Positions 7,714-24,236 of a stretch of 64,000 nucleotides of DNA are shown here, one piece after another. Positions within the stretch are counted from its first letter, which is position 1; the number at the start of each line of letters is the position of its first letter. The stretch lies in contig NZ_LRFH01000016.1 in the NCBI RefSeq assembly GCF_001641825.1, positions 248,001 through 312,000 on the forward strand. Reading direction: 5' to 3'. A model generated the notes under the pieces. It saw only the letters and a list, made by a program, of their open reading frames with translations. It searched no databases and was not told the origin of the DNA. A program made the position numbers and the translations under genes. Source of the stretch: Guyparkeria sp. WRN-7 (lineage in GTDB: Bacteria > Pseudomonadota > Gammaproteobacteria > Halothiobacillales > Halothiobacillaceae).

Positions 7714-8493
7714 TTACAGGCGGCACAGGGCGAGGCGGAATTCGATGTCCTCCTGGACTTGCCGGGGATGGCCGTTCTCCCGGTCCAGGGTCATGAAGCG
7801 CACGGTGAAGCGGTGCTTGCCGGCGCTGATCTCGGGGTAGGATACCGTGCCCTCGTCGATCATCACCCGCAGCAACTGGTACGGCGTCGCGCTCTCGATG
7901 CTCTGCTGCAGGAACCCGTCTTCGGCGACCACCGACATGGTGTCGACGCTGTTGCGGATCAGGTCGATCACCATCTCGTTGGCCTGCCGGATGTCGGCGA
8001 ACGGCTCCAGCCAGGTGTCGATGTCCTCGCGTCGCTTTTCCTCCGGCAGCCCCAGCCAGTAGTGCAGGCCGGGGATGTCGAACTCGCACAGTGCGCCGGG
8101 GATGGATGCCCGCTGGCGCACGGCGTTGAGGAGTTCGTGTGTCTTGAGGTGGGCGCCGGGCTGGGCATGGTAGGCATGCAGCGCCTTGATCAGGCCGTCC
8201 TGCTTTTTGAGCAGCGCGTTGAGCTTCTCGCGGTCGACGCCGGGGGAGTCGGGCACGTTCATCAGGCGTGCCTGCTGCCGCTCGAGCTCCTTGATCAGTT
8301 CCCGCTTGATGTCGATGCGCGAGAGAACGTCCGAGGCTTCGAGCAGCAGGAGCACCGTGCAGAGGGTGTCGTCGCGCGACGAGCTCTGCAGGTGGTGGTC
8401 GATGCGCGAGAACAGGTGGTCGAGCCTCAGGCAGGCCCGAATCCGTTCGTTCAGCGGTTGCTCGAAGATTTTCAGAGGTGCGTTCCGATCCAT
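7714..8493 (-). CDS. zapD: Z-ring-associated protein ZapD
   Basis: 259 residues, the usual ZapD (DUF1342) length. Recognised from the N-terminal FEQPLNERIRACLRL, then HHLQSSSRDDTLCTVLLLLE, the helical region with ERQQARLMNVPDSPGVD, and the beta domain with PGLHYWLGLPEEKR and FRLALCRL at the end. ZapD crosslinks FtsZ filaments at the Z-ring. In E. coli and many relatives it sits with coaE; here it is directly upstream of minC, joining an FtsZ stabiliser with the FtsZ inhibitor system. About 106 bases separate it from metH. Confidence 0.95.
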   Translation of the reverse strand: MDRNAPLKIFEQPLNERIRACLRLDHLFSRIDHHLQSSSRDDTLCTVLLLLEASDVLSRIDIKRELIKELERQQARLMNVPDSPGVDREKLNALLKKQDGLIKALHAYHAQPGAHLKTHELLNAVRQRASIPGALCEFDIPGLHYWLGLPEEKRREDIDTWLEPFADIRQANEMVIDLIRNSVDTMSVVAEDGFLQQSIESATPYQLLRVMIDEGTVSYPEISAGKHRFTVRFMTLDRENGHPRQVQEDIEFRLALCRL

Positions 8494-8599
8494 TGGATGC
8501 CGATGCTCGTCGAGAGTGGGTAGCCCGTCTCGCTCTCGCCATTCTCTGCCTGCCCGCGGAATAACTCAACTCCCACGGAGCGGGCGCGGCGTCGGGCCG

Positions 8600-12295
<3,696 letters not shown>

Positions 12296-12416
12296 GGGCG
12301 ACGCGGGGTCCTGGGCCGGCCGGCAACCCAGCTGCGGGCAGGGCGCCGGTCGGCGGGTGAATGGCGGTGAAAGCCCCGCAGTATAACGCAGCGAAGGGGG
12401 GCTCCGGTTGCGGGGG

Positions 12417-12971
12417 TCAGCGTCGCTGCTGTGAATGCGTGCGACGCAGCCGCAGGCGTCGCTGCGCCTGTCGGCGGCGCTTGTGAGCGGCGATATTGAG
12501 CCGCCACAGCAGCCGGATGATGGTGAAGCCGGCGATCGAGCTGACGAAAGCCATGGTCAGCAGGCCGATCCCGAGCGGCAGCCAGATATGGGGCAGTTGT
12601 CCCATGGCGTAACCGATGCTCATCTCGCCACCGGCCGGCGGTGGCAGGGTCCAGCCGGTCAGGGTGGCTCCGACCTGGTAGGCGAGCCACAGCAGCGGCG
12701 GGATGGTGATCGGGTTGGTCGCCCAGACCATGGCGACGGCCAGCGCGATGTTGACGCGCATGAAGATCGCGGCAGTGGCGGCGATCAGCATCTGGCCGGG
12801 CAGGGGGATGAAGGCGAGAAACAGGCCGAGTGCCACGCCGCCGGAGACCGAGCGGCGATTGAGATGCCAGAGGTTGGGGTCGCCGAGAAACTGGGCCACC
12901 GGCCGCAGGAACGGCTGGTTGACGATCCGGTGGCGGTTCGGTGTCAGGCGACGAAAGAACTTTCGTGGCAT
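12417..12971 (-). CDS. DUF2062 inner-membrane protein
   Basis: 184 residues starting [13 protein letters not shown], the typical N-terminus of DUF2062 proteins. The conserved block [34 protein letters not shown] and the segment [14 protein letters not shown] place it firmly in this family, with about three transmembrane helices. The C-terminus is a highly basic Arg/Gln tail. The function is not established. In gammaproteobacteria a similar gene often neighbours comEC or exbB, which are not present here. The frame is open further upstream but the family N-terminus starts at 12971. Confidence 0.87.
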   Translation of the reverse strand: MPRKFFRRLTPNRHRIVNQPFLRPVAQFLGDPNLWHLNRRSVSGGVALGLFLAFIPLPGQMLIAATAAIFMRVNIALAVAMVWATNPITIPPLLWLAYQVGATLTGWTLPPPAGGEMSIGYAMGQLPHIWLPLGIGLLTMAFVSSIAGFTIIRLLWRLNIAAHKRRRQAQRRLRLRRTHSQQRR

Positions 12972-13094
12972 TGAGGCCTCGTCGAACGTCGACTCGGGAG
13001 ACACGAGTCTAGTCGGCCAGTTGCCGACTCTCATGAAGCAGGGCGGTCCGTCGCGTCCAGGCCCGGGGCATCCAGCCGTGCCGGGCGGTCGAGT

Positions 13095-13547
13095 CTAGCG
13101 ACTCTTGAGCAGATCGCGCAGCTTGCGGCTCAACGTCATGTAGCTCTGCTTTTCCTCATCGCTCAGCTCGCCGATCACGGCGTGGCGGAATTGCGCCAAC
13201 GCGCGGTCGGCCTCCTCGATGCGTGGTCGCGCGCCCGGCTTGAGCCAGATGGTCTTGGCGCGTCGGTCGGCCTCCGAGACGCGTCGTTCGATCCAGTCAC
13301 CCTTCTCCAGGCCGTCGAGCAGCTTGACCAGTGTCGGTCCCTCGATCGCGAGTTCGCCGGCAAGATCTTTCTGTGTGCGCCCCTCGCCTTCGTCACGCAG
13401 GATGCGCAGCACGGCCCAGGCCGAGGCGGTCAGGTCGAAGGCCCCGAGGGTCTCGTTGACCTGGACGCGCCACAGGCGCGACACGTCGAACACCAGTCGA
13501 GTGAATTCGTCTTCGCGCTGCTGGACGGGATCTTTCGATTCGGTCAT
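13095..13547 (-). CDS. MarR-family transcriptional regulator
   Basis: 150 residues with a winged helix-turn-helix at about 45-105. Visible motifs are SAWAVLRILRDEGEGRTQKDLAGELAIEG (split here: helices 2-3), TLVKLLDGLEKGDWIERR and the wing DRRAKTIWL. The flanking helices form the dimer interface usual for MarR/SlyA proteins. Target and ligand are unknown; no efflux or catabolic gene lies beside it. Such regulators usually bind palindromes in their own promoter, and an 8-bp palindrome lies 34 bases upstream of the start. Confidence 0.9.
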   Translation of the reverse strand: MTESKDPVQQREDEFTRLVFDVSRLWRVQVNETLGAFDLTASAWAVLRILRDEGEGRTQKDLAGELAIEGPTLVKLLDGLEKGDWIERRVSEADRRAKTIWLKPGARPRIEEADRALAQFRHAVIGELSDEEKQSYMTLSRKLRDLLKSR

Positions 13548-13580
13548 GGGTTCGGTGTGGCTGTCATAAAAATCGAATAC

Positions 13581-13615
13581 CCATATGGTCGCATCCCCGA
13601 TGGGATTTCGCCATC
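13581..13615. promoter_or_regulatory. Candidate operator: palindrome and inverted repeat between marR-type gene and pyrG
   Basis: A perfect palindrome CCATATGG (13581-13588) and a short inverted repeat GATGG...CCATC (13599-13603, 13611-13615) sit in the divergent spacer close to the MarR-family start. Their position would suit autoregulation. This is inference from placement only. Confidence 0.3.
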
Positions 13616-13735
13616 TTGATACGCTCGGCGGTGCCTGCGAGGGCATTCTGCCGGGGTGGTTCCGGCCCGGGCGAAGCCGGCTTCGGGCAGCCATTGCGGG
13701 AATGGGGCAACCCCGATTACCTGCGGTGGTGCAGA

Positions 13736-17694
<3,959 letters not shown>

Positions 17695-17742
17695 GGCGCA
17701 AGGCGCGGCCGTGACCCCTCGTCAGCCCAGGATTCCAGCGAC

Positions 17743-18084
17743 ATGCGCGGCCTGACCGTCGTCCTGGTCCTGATGCTGGCCGGCCTGCAGTATCGGGTCT
17801 GGTTCGGTGATGCCTCGGTGGGCGAGATTCACCAGAAGGAAGCTCGCCTGGCACTGCTCGAGGCCGAACAGACCCGCCTGGATCGGCGCAACGAAACCCT
17901 GGTCGCGGAGGTCGAGAGCCTTCGTCAGGGGGTCGATGCCGTTGAGGCTCAGGCGCGGCTCAACCTCGGGCTGGTGCGCCCGGACGAGCATTTCTACCAG
18001 GTGATCGAGGCGGTTCGTCCCGACACCATCATGCCGCCCACGGTGGATTCGTCCCGCTCGTCTCGCGCCCTGATCGATGAGTGA
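17743..18084 (+). CDS. ftsB: Cell division protein FtsB
   Basis: 113 residues. One N-terminal transmembrane helix (about 5-21) is followed by a periplasmic coiled coil (about 28-72, with EARLALLEAEQTRLDRRNETL) and the short conserved segment QARLNLGLVRPDEHFYQV. FtsB bridges FtsL and FtsQ in the divisome. Position between eno and ispD is the conserved gammaproteobacterial arrangement, and its end overlaps ispD by eight bases. Confidence 0.94.
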   Translation: MRGLTVVLVLMLAGLQYRVWFGDASVGEIHQKEARLALLEAEQTRLDRRNETLVAEVESLRQGVDAVEAQARLNLGLVRPDEHFYQVIEAVRPDTIMPPTVDSSRSSRALIDE

Positions 18085-18850
18085 CGCCGAGGTGAGAGAG
18101 CGCGGTCCGGTTGCCGCCGGGCGCTGGTGGCTGCTGCTGCCGGCCGCGGGCTCCGGTCAGCGCATGCAGAGCGAGGTCCCCAAGCAGTACCTGCGCCTGG
18201 GTCAGCGCTCCGTGCTGGAGATCACGCTCTCCCGCTTTGTCGACCTTCCCGGCCTTGCCGGCGTGATCCTGGTGACGTCGGCCCCGATTCCCGATGCCAT
18301 TAACGACGGCCTCGCCGAGCTCCGGGTCCCGGTCCACCGGGTCGAGGGCGGTCCTACCCGTGCCGAGAGCGTTCGCAACGGCCTGGTGATGTTCCGTGAG
18401 CGTCGGGCTGAACTGGCCTCGGTCGAGGCGAAAAGCGGCGAAGACGAATGGGTGATGGTGCACGACGCGGCTCGCCCCTGCGTCCGTCCGGCGGACGTCG
18501 AGCGCTTGCTGCGGCAGGTGCGCGCCCCCGAGGGCGGGCTGCTGGCCGCGCCGGTGCGCGACACCATCAAGCGTGTCGATGCCGACGGACACGTGGCCGA
18601 GACGGTCGACCGGCAGCCGCTGATGCACGCGCTTACCCCGCAGTTGTTTCCCGCGCAGGTGCTGCGAGATGCGCTCGACGCGGCACTGGCAGCCGGTTTC
18701 GAGGTGACCGACGAATCGTCGGCGTTGGAGCGGGCGGGGCGGTATCCTCGCGTGGTCCCGGGGGCGGCGGACAATCTCAAGATCACCCATCCGGAGGATC
18801 TGGCGATCGCCCGCGCGATTCTCGTTCGTCAGGGGGTGCTCGATGACTGA
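18077..18850 (+). CDS. ispD: 2-C-methyl-D-erythritol 4-phosphate cytidylyltransferase
   Basis: 257 residues. The nucleotide-binding [20 protein letters not shown] region, [14 protein letters not shown] and [11 protein letters not shown] are the IspD signatures. It makes CDP-methylerythritol from MEP and CTP in the non-mevalonate isoprenoid pathway. It overlaps ftsB at its start and ispF at its end, eight bases each, implying translational coupling. Confidence 0.96.
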   Translation: MSDAEVRERGPVAAGRWWLLLPAAGSGQRMQSEVPKQYLRLGQRSVLEITLSRFVDLPGLAGVILVTSAPIPDAINDGLAELRVPVHRVEGGPTRAESVRNGLVMFRERRAELASVEAKSGEDEWVMVHDAARPCVRPADVERLLRQVRAPEGGLLAAPVRDTIKRVDADGHVAETVDRQPLMHALTPQLFPAQVLRDALDAALAAGFEVTDESSALERAGRYPRVVPGAADNLKITHPEDLAIARAILVRQGVLDD

Positions 18851-19346
18851 CCCCATGTCCCTGCGTGTCGGTCATGGCTTTGACGTGCATGCCTTCGAGC
18901 CAGGTGACCATCTGTGTATCGGAGGGTGCCGGATCCCGTTCGACCGGGGCTTTCGCGCGCACTCCGACGGCGACGTGCTGTTGCATGCGATCTGCGACGC
19001 GTTGCTGGGTGCGGCGTCACTGGGCGACATCGGCCGGCATTTTCCGGACACCGACCCCGCCTATGCCGGCGCCGACAGCCGCGAACTGCTCGGCCATGTG
19101 GTCGACCTGCTGACGGCGGAAGGCTGGTCGGTGGTCAATATCGACGGAACCGTCATCGCGCAGGCGCCGAAGCTCGCTCCCTGGATCGAGCCCATGCGCG
19201 AGGCGATTGGCCGGGCGGCTCGGTTGACCGTCGATCGGGTCAACGTCAAGGCAACCACCTCGGAGCGGCTCGGCTTTACCGGGCGAGGGGAGGGTGTGGC
19301 TGCCGAGGCGGTCGCCTTGCTCTGTCGAACCGCCAAGCCGGATTGA
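18843..19346 (+). CDS. ispF: 2-C-methyl-D-erythritol 2,4-cyclodiphosphate synthase
   Basis: 167 residues. The zinc-binding GHGFDVHAF near the N-terminus, [20 protein letters not shown] and [11 protein letters not shown], and [17 protein letters not shown] near the end define IspF. It cyclises the IspE product to MEcPP with loss of CMP. The start at 18843 overlaps ispD; a second ATG at 18855 (MSLRVGHGF) is closer to the usual N-terminus and could be the true start. Confidence 0.96.
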   Translation: MTDPMSLRVGHGFDVHAFEPGDHLCIGGCRIPFDRGFRAHSDGDVLLHAICDALLGAASLGDIGRHFPDTDPAYAGADSRELLGHVVDLLTAEGWSVVNIDGTVIAQAPKLAPWIEPMREAIGRAARLTVDRVNVKATTSERLGFTGRGEGVAAEAVALLCRTAKPD

Positions 19347-19457
19347 TTTATGGGGGGCGGCCAAGTAGGCTTGTCGCCCGTTTCCCGGGGTGGCTCCCGA
19401 CAGGTCGAGCCAACCCGGACGTCGCAACGCTCTTGAACATTGAAGTGGAACCATCGG

Positions 19458-20222
19458 ATGCGTAAACCGATTGTTGTTGGAAACTGGAAGCTCAACGGGT
19501 CGTCTGCCGATAACGAGTCGCTCGTGCTCGGCGTCCTCGATGGCATGCGTGAACTGGCCGGTATCGACGTGGGCGTCTGCCCGCCCTTCGTCTACCTGCC
19601 GCAGGTCGCGAAGCTGGCCGAAGCGACCGATCTGGGTCTCGGCGCGCAGAACTGCAGCGAGCATGACAGCGGCGCGTTCACCGGCGAGGTGGCTCCGGGC
19701 ATGTTGCATGACGTCGGCGCACGCTACGTGATCGTCGGTCACTCGGAGCGTCGGGCAATGTACGGCGAGACCGACGCGATCGTCAGCGACAAGGTCAAGG
19801 CCGCGCTGGCGGCCGGCCTGACCCCGATCCTGTGCGTCGGCGAGACGCTCGAAGAGCGCGAGTCCGACGAGACCGAAGCGGTGGTTCGACAGCAGCTGGC
19901 GGCCGTGGTCGCCGGCAACGGCATCGAGGCGTTCAAGAACATCGTGATCGCCTACGAGCCGGTCTGGGCGATCGGCACCGGCCGCACCGCCTCGCCGGAG
20001 CAGGCCCAGGAGGTGCATGCCTTCATTCGCGCCCAGCTCGCCGACCACGACGCGAACGTCGCGCAGTCGGTACGCATCCAGTACGGCGGCTCGATGAAGC
20101 CGGGCAACGCGGCCGAGCTGCTGGCGCAGCCGGACATCGACGGCGGCCTGATCGGCGGCGCGTCGCTCAAGGCCGAGGATTTTCTTGGCATCTGCCGTGC
20201 AGCGGCAGAGACGGTAGGTTAA
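19458..20222 (+). CDS. tpiA: Triosephosphate isomerase
   Basis: 254 residues of the TIM barrel. Catalytic Lys lies in GNWKLNG, His in VIVGHSERR and Glu in [11 protein letters not shown], with the phosphate-binding [10 protein letters not shown] near the end. It interconverts DHAP and glyceraldehyde 3-phosphate. The start [10 protein letters not shown] at 19458 is preferred over an upstream ATG at 19440. About 110 bases separate it from ispF, so a separate promoter is possible, though no clear one was seen. It is followed three bases later by secG. Confidence 0.97.
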   Translation: MRKPIVVGNWKLNGSSADNESLVLGVLDGMRELAGIDVGVCPPFVYLPQVAKLAEATDLGLGAQNCSEHDSGAFTGEVAPGMLHDVGARYVIVGHSERRAMYGETDAIVSDKVKAALAAGLTPILCVGETLEERESDETEAVVRQQLAAVVAGNGIEAFKNIVIAYEPVWAIGTGRTASPEQAQEVHAFIRAQLADHDANVAQSVRIQYGGSMKPGNAAELLAQPDIDGGLIGGASLKAEDFLGICRAAAETVG

Positions 20223-20225
20223 ACA

Positions 20226-20624
20226 ATGACGACATTCGTGATCATCGTCCACGTGCTGCTGGGCCTGACCCTGATCGGTCTGGTGCTCATTCAGCACGGC
20301 AAGGGGGCGGATGCCGGCGCAGCGTTCGGTTCGGGCGCTTCCGGCACCGTTCATGGCGCTCGTGGGCCGGCTAACAGCCTGCAGAAACTGACGGGTTGGC
20401 TGGTGGTGGCCTTTTTCGGCACCAGTCTGTTGCTTGCCTACGTGATTAACACTTCCCAGGAGCCCTCGAGCGTGGTAGATTCTGCACCCGTTTCCGAGAG
20501 CGGGAACGTTGCCGAGCAGGACGGAAGCACCCCGTCCGACAAGCCGGCAGACAAGCCGACCGACGTCCCATCCCCGAACTCGGCGGCACCCTCTGGGCAG
20601 AACGAAGACGGCAGCACCCAATAG
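20226..20624 (+). CDS. secG: Preprotein translocase subunit SecG with extended polar tail
   Basis: 132 residues. Two transmembrane helices (about 3-22 and 55-75) flank the conserved cytoplasmic loop with LIQHGKGADAGAAFGSGASGT. SecG assists SecYE protein export. The last 50 residues are a low-complexity tail rich in Ser, Pro, Asp and Lys (SDKPADKPTDVPSPN), common in other gammaproteobacteria but variable. The order tpiA-secG-tRNA-Leu is conserved in many proteobacteria. Confidence 0.95.
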   Translation: MTTFVIIVHVLLGLTLIGLVLIQHGKGADAGAAFGSGASGTVHGARGPANSLQKLTGWLVVAFFGTSLLLAYVINTSQEPSSVVDSAPVSESGNVAEQDGSTPSDKPADKPTDVPSPNSAAPSGQNEDGSTQ

Positions 20625-20643
20625 CCGTCGGAGGAGCCTGGAA

Positions 20644-20690
20644 GTAACGATGGGCAACCGTCGTTACGGCCGGACCAAGCGTTGGTCCGG
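20644..20690. repeat. Two adjacent hairpins between secG and tRNA-Leu
   Basis: GTAACGA / TCGTTAC (7 bp, 20644-20667) followed immediately by CCGGACCAA-GCG-TTGGTCCGG (9-bp perfect stem, 20670-20690). No T run follows. They lie 12 bases before the tRNA 5' end and may separate the secG message from tRNA processing, for example as an RNase substrate. Confidence 0.5.
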
Positions 20691-20702
20691 TTGACAATCA
20701 AA

Positions 20703-20787
20703 GCGGACGTGGTGGAACTGGTAGACACGCTATCTTGAGGGGGTAGTGGCGAAAGCCGTGTGGGTTCGAGTCCCACCGTCCGCACCA
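20703..20787 (+). tRNA. tRNA-Leu (anticodon GAG)
   Basis: 85 bases. Acceptor arms GCGGACG (20703-20709) and CGTCCGC (20777-20783) pair fully; discriminator A and an encoded CCA follow. The D-arm contains GGTAGAC, the anticodon stem is CTATC/GGTAG around loop TTGAGGG giving anticodon GAG (reads CUU/CUC), there is a long variable arm (TGGCGAAAGCCG) as expected for class II tRNA-Leu, and the T-arm is GTGGGTTCGAGTCCCAC. E. coli leuU, also tRNA-Leu(GAG), is likewise downstream of secG. Confidence 0.97.
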
Positions 20788-20871
20788 AACACACTTTTCC
20801 GGTTCGATTCGCTATCCTTGTACGTTGCCCTGGTCTGATCCGCGGCACGCGCAAGGCAGTCGAACGCGCAG

Positions 20872-20901
20872 AAAAAAGACCGGCCGGATGGCCCGGCCGG
20901 T
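20872..20901 (-). terminator. Intrinsic terminator facing left, just upstream of nuoA
   Basis: Perfect 9-bp stem ACCGGCCGG (20879-20887) and CCGGCCGGT (20893-20901) with a 5-base loop. On the minus strand the stem is followed by six T residues (plus-strand A run 20872-20877). On the plus strand there is no T tract, so nuo transcripts would pass. No minus-strand gene lies to the right, so it would stop only antisense transcription, or it acts as a 5'-UTR hairpin of nuoA. Confidence 0.7.
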
Positions 20902-20922
20902 GTTCGAGCAAGAGGGTGTCAG

Positions 20923-21279
20923 ATGCTTGAAGGCTACATTCCCATCCTGATCTTCTTCGGTGTGGCCACCCTGTTCTCCCTGGGGCTCCTGGTCGTCGGC
21001 CAGGTCCTGGCACCCAACCGTCCGGATTCGGCCAAGCTGGATGCATACGAGTGCGGTTTCGCGCCCTTCGAGGACGCCCGCATGAAGTTCGACATCCGCT
21101 ACTACCTGGTGGCGATCCTTTTCATCATCTTCGATCTCGAGATCGCCTTTTTGTTCCCGTGGGCCGTGGCGCTTGATCACATCGGCGGCTTCGGTCTCGC
21201 GGCAATGGCCATCTTCCTTGGCGTTCTGGTGGTCGGCTTCATTTACGAGTGGAAGAAGGGGGCGCTGGAATGGGAGTAG
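20923..21279 (+). CDS. nuoA: NADH-quinone oxidoreductase subunit A
   Basis: 118 residues with three transmembrane helices. The loop between helices 1 and 2 holds the conserved DAYECGF, with the Cys that is exposed in the deactive enzyme, then [18 protein letters not shown]. Small membrane subunit of complex I near the quinone tunnel. AGAGGG precedes the ATG. First gene of the 14-gene nuo operon; it overlaps nuoB by ten bases. Confidence 0.97.
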   Translation: MLEGYIPILIFFGVATLFSLGLLVVGQVLAPNRPDSAKLDAYECGFAPFEDARMKFDIRYYLVAILFIIFDLEIAFLFPWAVALDHIGGFGLAAMAIFLGVLVVGFIYEWKKGALEWE

Positions 21280-21749
21280 AAGGCGTTCTGGAAAAGGGCT
21301 TTGTCACCACCTCGGCCGACAAGCTGATCAACTGGGCGCGTACCGGTTCGCTGTGGCCGATGACGTTCGGTCTGGCCTGTTGCGCCGTCGAGATGATGCA
21401 TGCCGGCGCAGCCCGGTACGACCTCGACCGCTTCGGCGTGGTGTTCCGCCCCAGTCCGCGGCAGTCGGACGTCATGATCGTCGCCGGTACCCTGGTCAAC
21501 AAGATGGCGCCGGCACTGCGCAAGGTCTACGACCAGATGGCCGAGCCGCGCTGGGTCATCTCGATGGGGTCCTGCGCCAATGGCGGCGGCTACTACCACT
21601 ATTCCTACTCGGTGGTGCGCGGCTGTGACCGCATCGTGCCGGTGGATATCTACGTGCCCGGCTGCCCGCCCACGGCGGAAGCCCTGCTGTACGGGATCAT
21701 CCAGCTGCAGAACAAGATCCGTCGCACCAACACCATCGCGCGTGCCTGA
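21270..21749 (+). CDS. nuoB: NADH-quinone oxidoreductase subunit B
   Basis: 159 residues. The ligands of iron-sulfur cluster N2 are visible: tandem Cys in [11 protein letters not shown], Cys in [12 protein letters not shown] and Cys in [15 protein letters not shown]2 passes electrons to quinone. The start [10 protein letters not shown] at 21270 overlaps the nuoA end and sits behind GAAGGGGG; an upstream in-frame start at 21249 would lengthen it by seven residues. Confidence 0.97.
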   Translation: MGVEGVLEKGFVTTSADKLINWARTGSLWPMTFGLACCAVEMMHAGAARYDLDRFGVVFRPSPRQSDVMIVAGTLVNKMAPALRKVYDQMAEPRWVISMGSCANGGGYYHYSYSVVRGCDRIVPVDIYVPGCPPTAEALLYGIIQLQNKIRRTNTIARA

Positions 21750-21782
21750 CCGGTACCGGCAAGCACAGGGGTAGCCTCATCC

Positions 21783-22478
21783 ATGAACCTGCAAACGGCC
21801 CTCAAGGAAACCATCGGCGAGTACATCGTCGATCAGACCATTGACCGCGGCGAGATGACCATCGAGGTCGAGGCCAAGCACTGGCGGGAAGTCGCGGAAC
21901 GGCTCGAGAAGAGCGAAGCGACCCGCTTCGAGCAGTGCGTCGACCTTTGCGGCATCGATTATCTGGAATATGGCCGCGACGAGTGGGCCGGTGAAGAGAC
22001 GGTGTCCTACACCGGCTACAGCCGCGGCGTGGAGCCGAATACCAGCGGTTGGCTGAAGTTCGGTGACGAGCCGGACACCGGCGACCTCGGTCGGCCGCGC
22101 TTCGCGGTCGTTGCCCACCTGCTGTCCTACACGCACAACTGGCGTCTGCGGGTCCGCATCTACTGCCCGGACGATCAGGCGCCGGCAGTGCCCTCGGTCG
22201 TGTCCGTCTGGGCCGGCGTGAACTGGTTCGAGCGCGAGGCCTTCGACCTGTTCGGCATTCTGTTCGACGGCCATCCGGACCTGCGTCGCATCCTGACCGA
22301 CTACGGTTTCGTCGGGCACCCGTTCCGCAAGGACTTCCCCCTGATCGGCAACGTCGAGGTGCGCTACGACACCGAGAAGGAGCGTGTCGTCTACGAACCG
22401 GTGTCGATCGAGCCGCGGGTGCTGGTGCCGAAGGTGCACCGCGACGACAGCCGTTACATTGACCTCGACGAGGGCTGA
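21783..22478 (+). CDS. nuoC: NADH-quinone oxidoreductase subunit C
   Basis: 231 residues; the 30-kDa peripheral-arm subunit, recognised by [11 protein letters not shown]-type sequence ([23 protein letters not shown] region) and [10 protein letters not shown]. It is a separate gene from nuoD, unlike the fused nuoCD of enterobacteria and pseudomonads. It supports the quinone-reducing module and is three bases from nuoD. Confidence 0.96.
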   Translation: MNLQTALKETIGEYIVDQTIDRGEMTIEVEAKHWREVAERLEKSEATRFEQCVDLCGIDYLEYGRDEWAGEETVSYTGYSRGVEPNTSGWLKFGDEPDTGDLGRPRFAVVAHLLSYTHNWRLRVRIYCPDDQAPAVPSVVSVWAGVNWFEREAFDLFGILFDGHPDLRRILTDYGFVGHPFRKDFPLIGNVEVRYDTEKERVVYEPVSIEPRVLVPKVHRDDSRYIDLDEG

Positions 22479-22481
22479 TAG

Positions 22482-23735
22482 ATGCCGGAAATCGCCAACT
22501 ACACCCTGAATTTCGGTCCCCAGCACCCGTCGGCCCACGGCGTGCTGCGCCTGGTGCTCGAGATGGACGGCGAAACGGTCGTCCGTGCCGATCCGCACAT
22601 CGGCCTGCTGCACCGCGCGACCGAGAAGCTCGCCGAGAGCAAGCCGTACAACCAGTCGATCGGCTACATGGACCGGCTCGACTACGTCTCGATGATGTGC
22701 AACGAGCACGCCTACGTGCGCGCCATCGAGCAGCTGCTCGACCTCGAGATTCCCGAGCGTGCCCAGTACATTCGGGTGATGTTCGACGAGATCACCCGCA
22801 TCCTGAACCATCTGCTGTGGCTGGGCGCGCACGCGCTCGACATCGGCGCGATGGCCGTGTTCCTCTACGCGTTCCGCGAGCGCGAGGACCTGATGGACTG
22901 CTACGAGGCGGTCTCCGGCGCGCGCCTGCACGCCACCTACTACCGCCCGGGCGGCGTGGCTCGCGACCTGCCGGACTCGATGCCGAAGTACCAGGCCTCG
23001 AAGTGGCACAGCGAGCGTGAAGTCAACCGGATGAACGAGGCGCGCCAGGGTTCGCTGCTCGACTTCCTCGAGGACTTCACCGAGCGTTTCCCGAAGTACG
23101 TCGACGAATACGAGACCCTGCTGACCGACAACCGGATCTGGAAGCAGCGCACCGTCGACATCGGCATCGTCTCCAAGGAGCGTGCGCTGCAGATGGGCTT
23201 TACCGGTCCGATGCTGCGCGGCTCGGGCGTCGAGTGGGATCTGCGCAAGCACCAGCCGTACGCGGTCTACGACCAGCTCGACTTCGACATCCCGGTGGGC
23301 GTGAACGGCGACTGCTACGACCGCTACCTGGTGCGTGTCGAGGAGATGCGCCAGTCCAACCGCATCATCCGCCAGTGCATCGACTGGCTGCGCAAGAACC
23401 CGGGTCCGGTCATGGCTGACGACCACAAGGTCGCACCGCCGCGCCGCGAGGAGCTGAAGGCGGACATGGAGTCACTGATCCACCACTTCAAGCTGTTCAC
23501 CGAGGGTTACACGCTGCCGCGTGGCGAGGCCTACTCGGCCGTGGAGCACCCGAAGGGCGAGTTCGGCATCTACCTGGTCTCCGACGGGGCCAACAAACCG
23601 TACCGCCTCAAGATCCGTGCGCCGGGCTTCGCGCACCTGTCGGGTCTGGATGAAATGTCGCGTGGCCACATGCTGGCCGACGTCGTGGCGATCATCGGCA
23701 CCCAGGACATCGTATTCGGAGAGGTCGACCGCTGA
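22482..23735 (+). CDS. nuoD: NADH-quinone oxidoreductase subunit D
   Basis: 417 residues; the 49-kDa subunit that forms the quinone site with NuoB. Signatures are [14 protein letters not shown] at the N-terminus, [13 protein letters not shown], and the C-terminal [26 protein letters not shown]. It ends in a one-base overlap (TGATG) with nuoE. Confidence 0.97.
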   Translation: MPEIANYTLNFGPQHPSAHGVLRLVLEMDGETVVRADPHIGLLHRATEKLAESKPYNQSIGYMDRLDYVSMMCNEHAYVRAIEQLLDLEIPERAQYIRVMFDEITRILNHLLWLGAHALDIGAMAVFLYAFREREDLMDCYEAVSGARLHATYYRPGGVARDLPDSMPKYQASKWHSEREVNRMNEARQGSLLDFLEDFTERFPKYVDEYETLLTDNRIWKQRTVDIGIVSKERALQMGFTGPMLRGSGVEWDLRKHQPYAVYDQLDFDIPVGVNGDCYDRYLVRVEEMRQSNRIIRQCIDWLRKNPGPVMADDHKVAPPRREELKADMESLIHHFKLFTEGYTLPRGEAYSAVEHPKGEFGIYLVSDGANKPYRLKIRAPGFAHLSGLDEMSRGHMLADVVAIIGTQDIVFGEVDR

Positions 23736-24232
23736 TGACCGAGAGCAAACTCCACCTGCTGACCGATCACACCCGCGAGGAGATCGACGGCTGGCTCGCT
23801 CGTTATCCCGAGGACCAGAAGCAGTCGGCCTCGCTGGCCGCGCTGCGGATCGTGCAGCACCAGAACGACGGCCACGTCACCGTCGACCTGATGGACGCGA
23901 TCGCCGAGTACCTCGAGATGGAGCCGATCTCGGTCTACGAGGTGGCATCGTTCTACTCGATGATCGAGACCAAGCCCTGTGGGCGGCACCACGTCTCGGT
24001 CTGCACCAACATTGCCTGCTCGCTGATGGGTTCCGACGAGATCGTCAATCATTGCGAGAAGAAACTGGGCATCAAGACCGGCGAATCGACGCCGGACGGC
24101 CGTATCCTGCTGAAGAAGGAAGAGGAGTGCCTCGCGGCCTGCGGCGGCGGGCCGATGATGCAGGTCGATCACGTCTACTACGAGAACCTCACCCCGGAAC
24201 GGGTCGACGAGATTCTCGACAAGCTGGATTGA
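23735..24232 (+). CDS. nuoE: NADH-quinone oxidoreductase subunit E
   Basis: 165 residues with a thioredoxin-like fold carrying the [2Fe-2S] cluster N1a. Cysteines are in [10 protein letters not shown] and [13 protein letters not shown]. Together with NuoF it forms the NADH dehydrogenase tip. It overlaps the nuoD stop by one base and is four bases before nuoF. Confidence 0.96.
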   Translation: MTESKLHLLTDHTREEIDGWLARYPEDQKQSASLAALRIVQHQNDGHVTVDLMDAIAEYLEMEPISVYEVASFYSMIETKPCGRHHVSVCTNIACSLMGSDEIVNHCEKKLGIKTGESTPDGRILLKKEEECLAACGGGPMMQVDHVYYENLTPERVDEILDKLD

Positions 24233-24236
24233 CGCC

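Noticed and set aside
12296-12416. Cobalamin, SAM or SAH riboswitch in the metH leader
   Set aside because: Only about 120 bases are available and no B12-box or SAM/SAH core motif could be recognised.
20691-20696. Perfect TTGACA as the -35 of a tRNA-Leu promoter
   Set aside because: The tRNA starts six bases after it, so a -10 at normal spacing would be inside the tRNA; no suitable hexamer is there.
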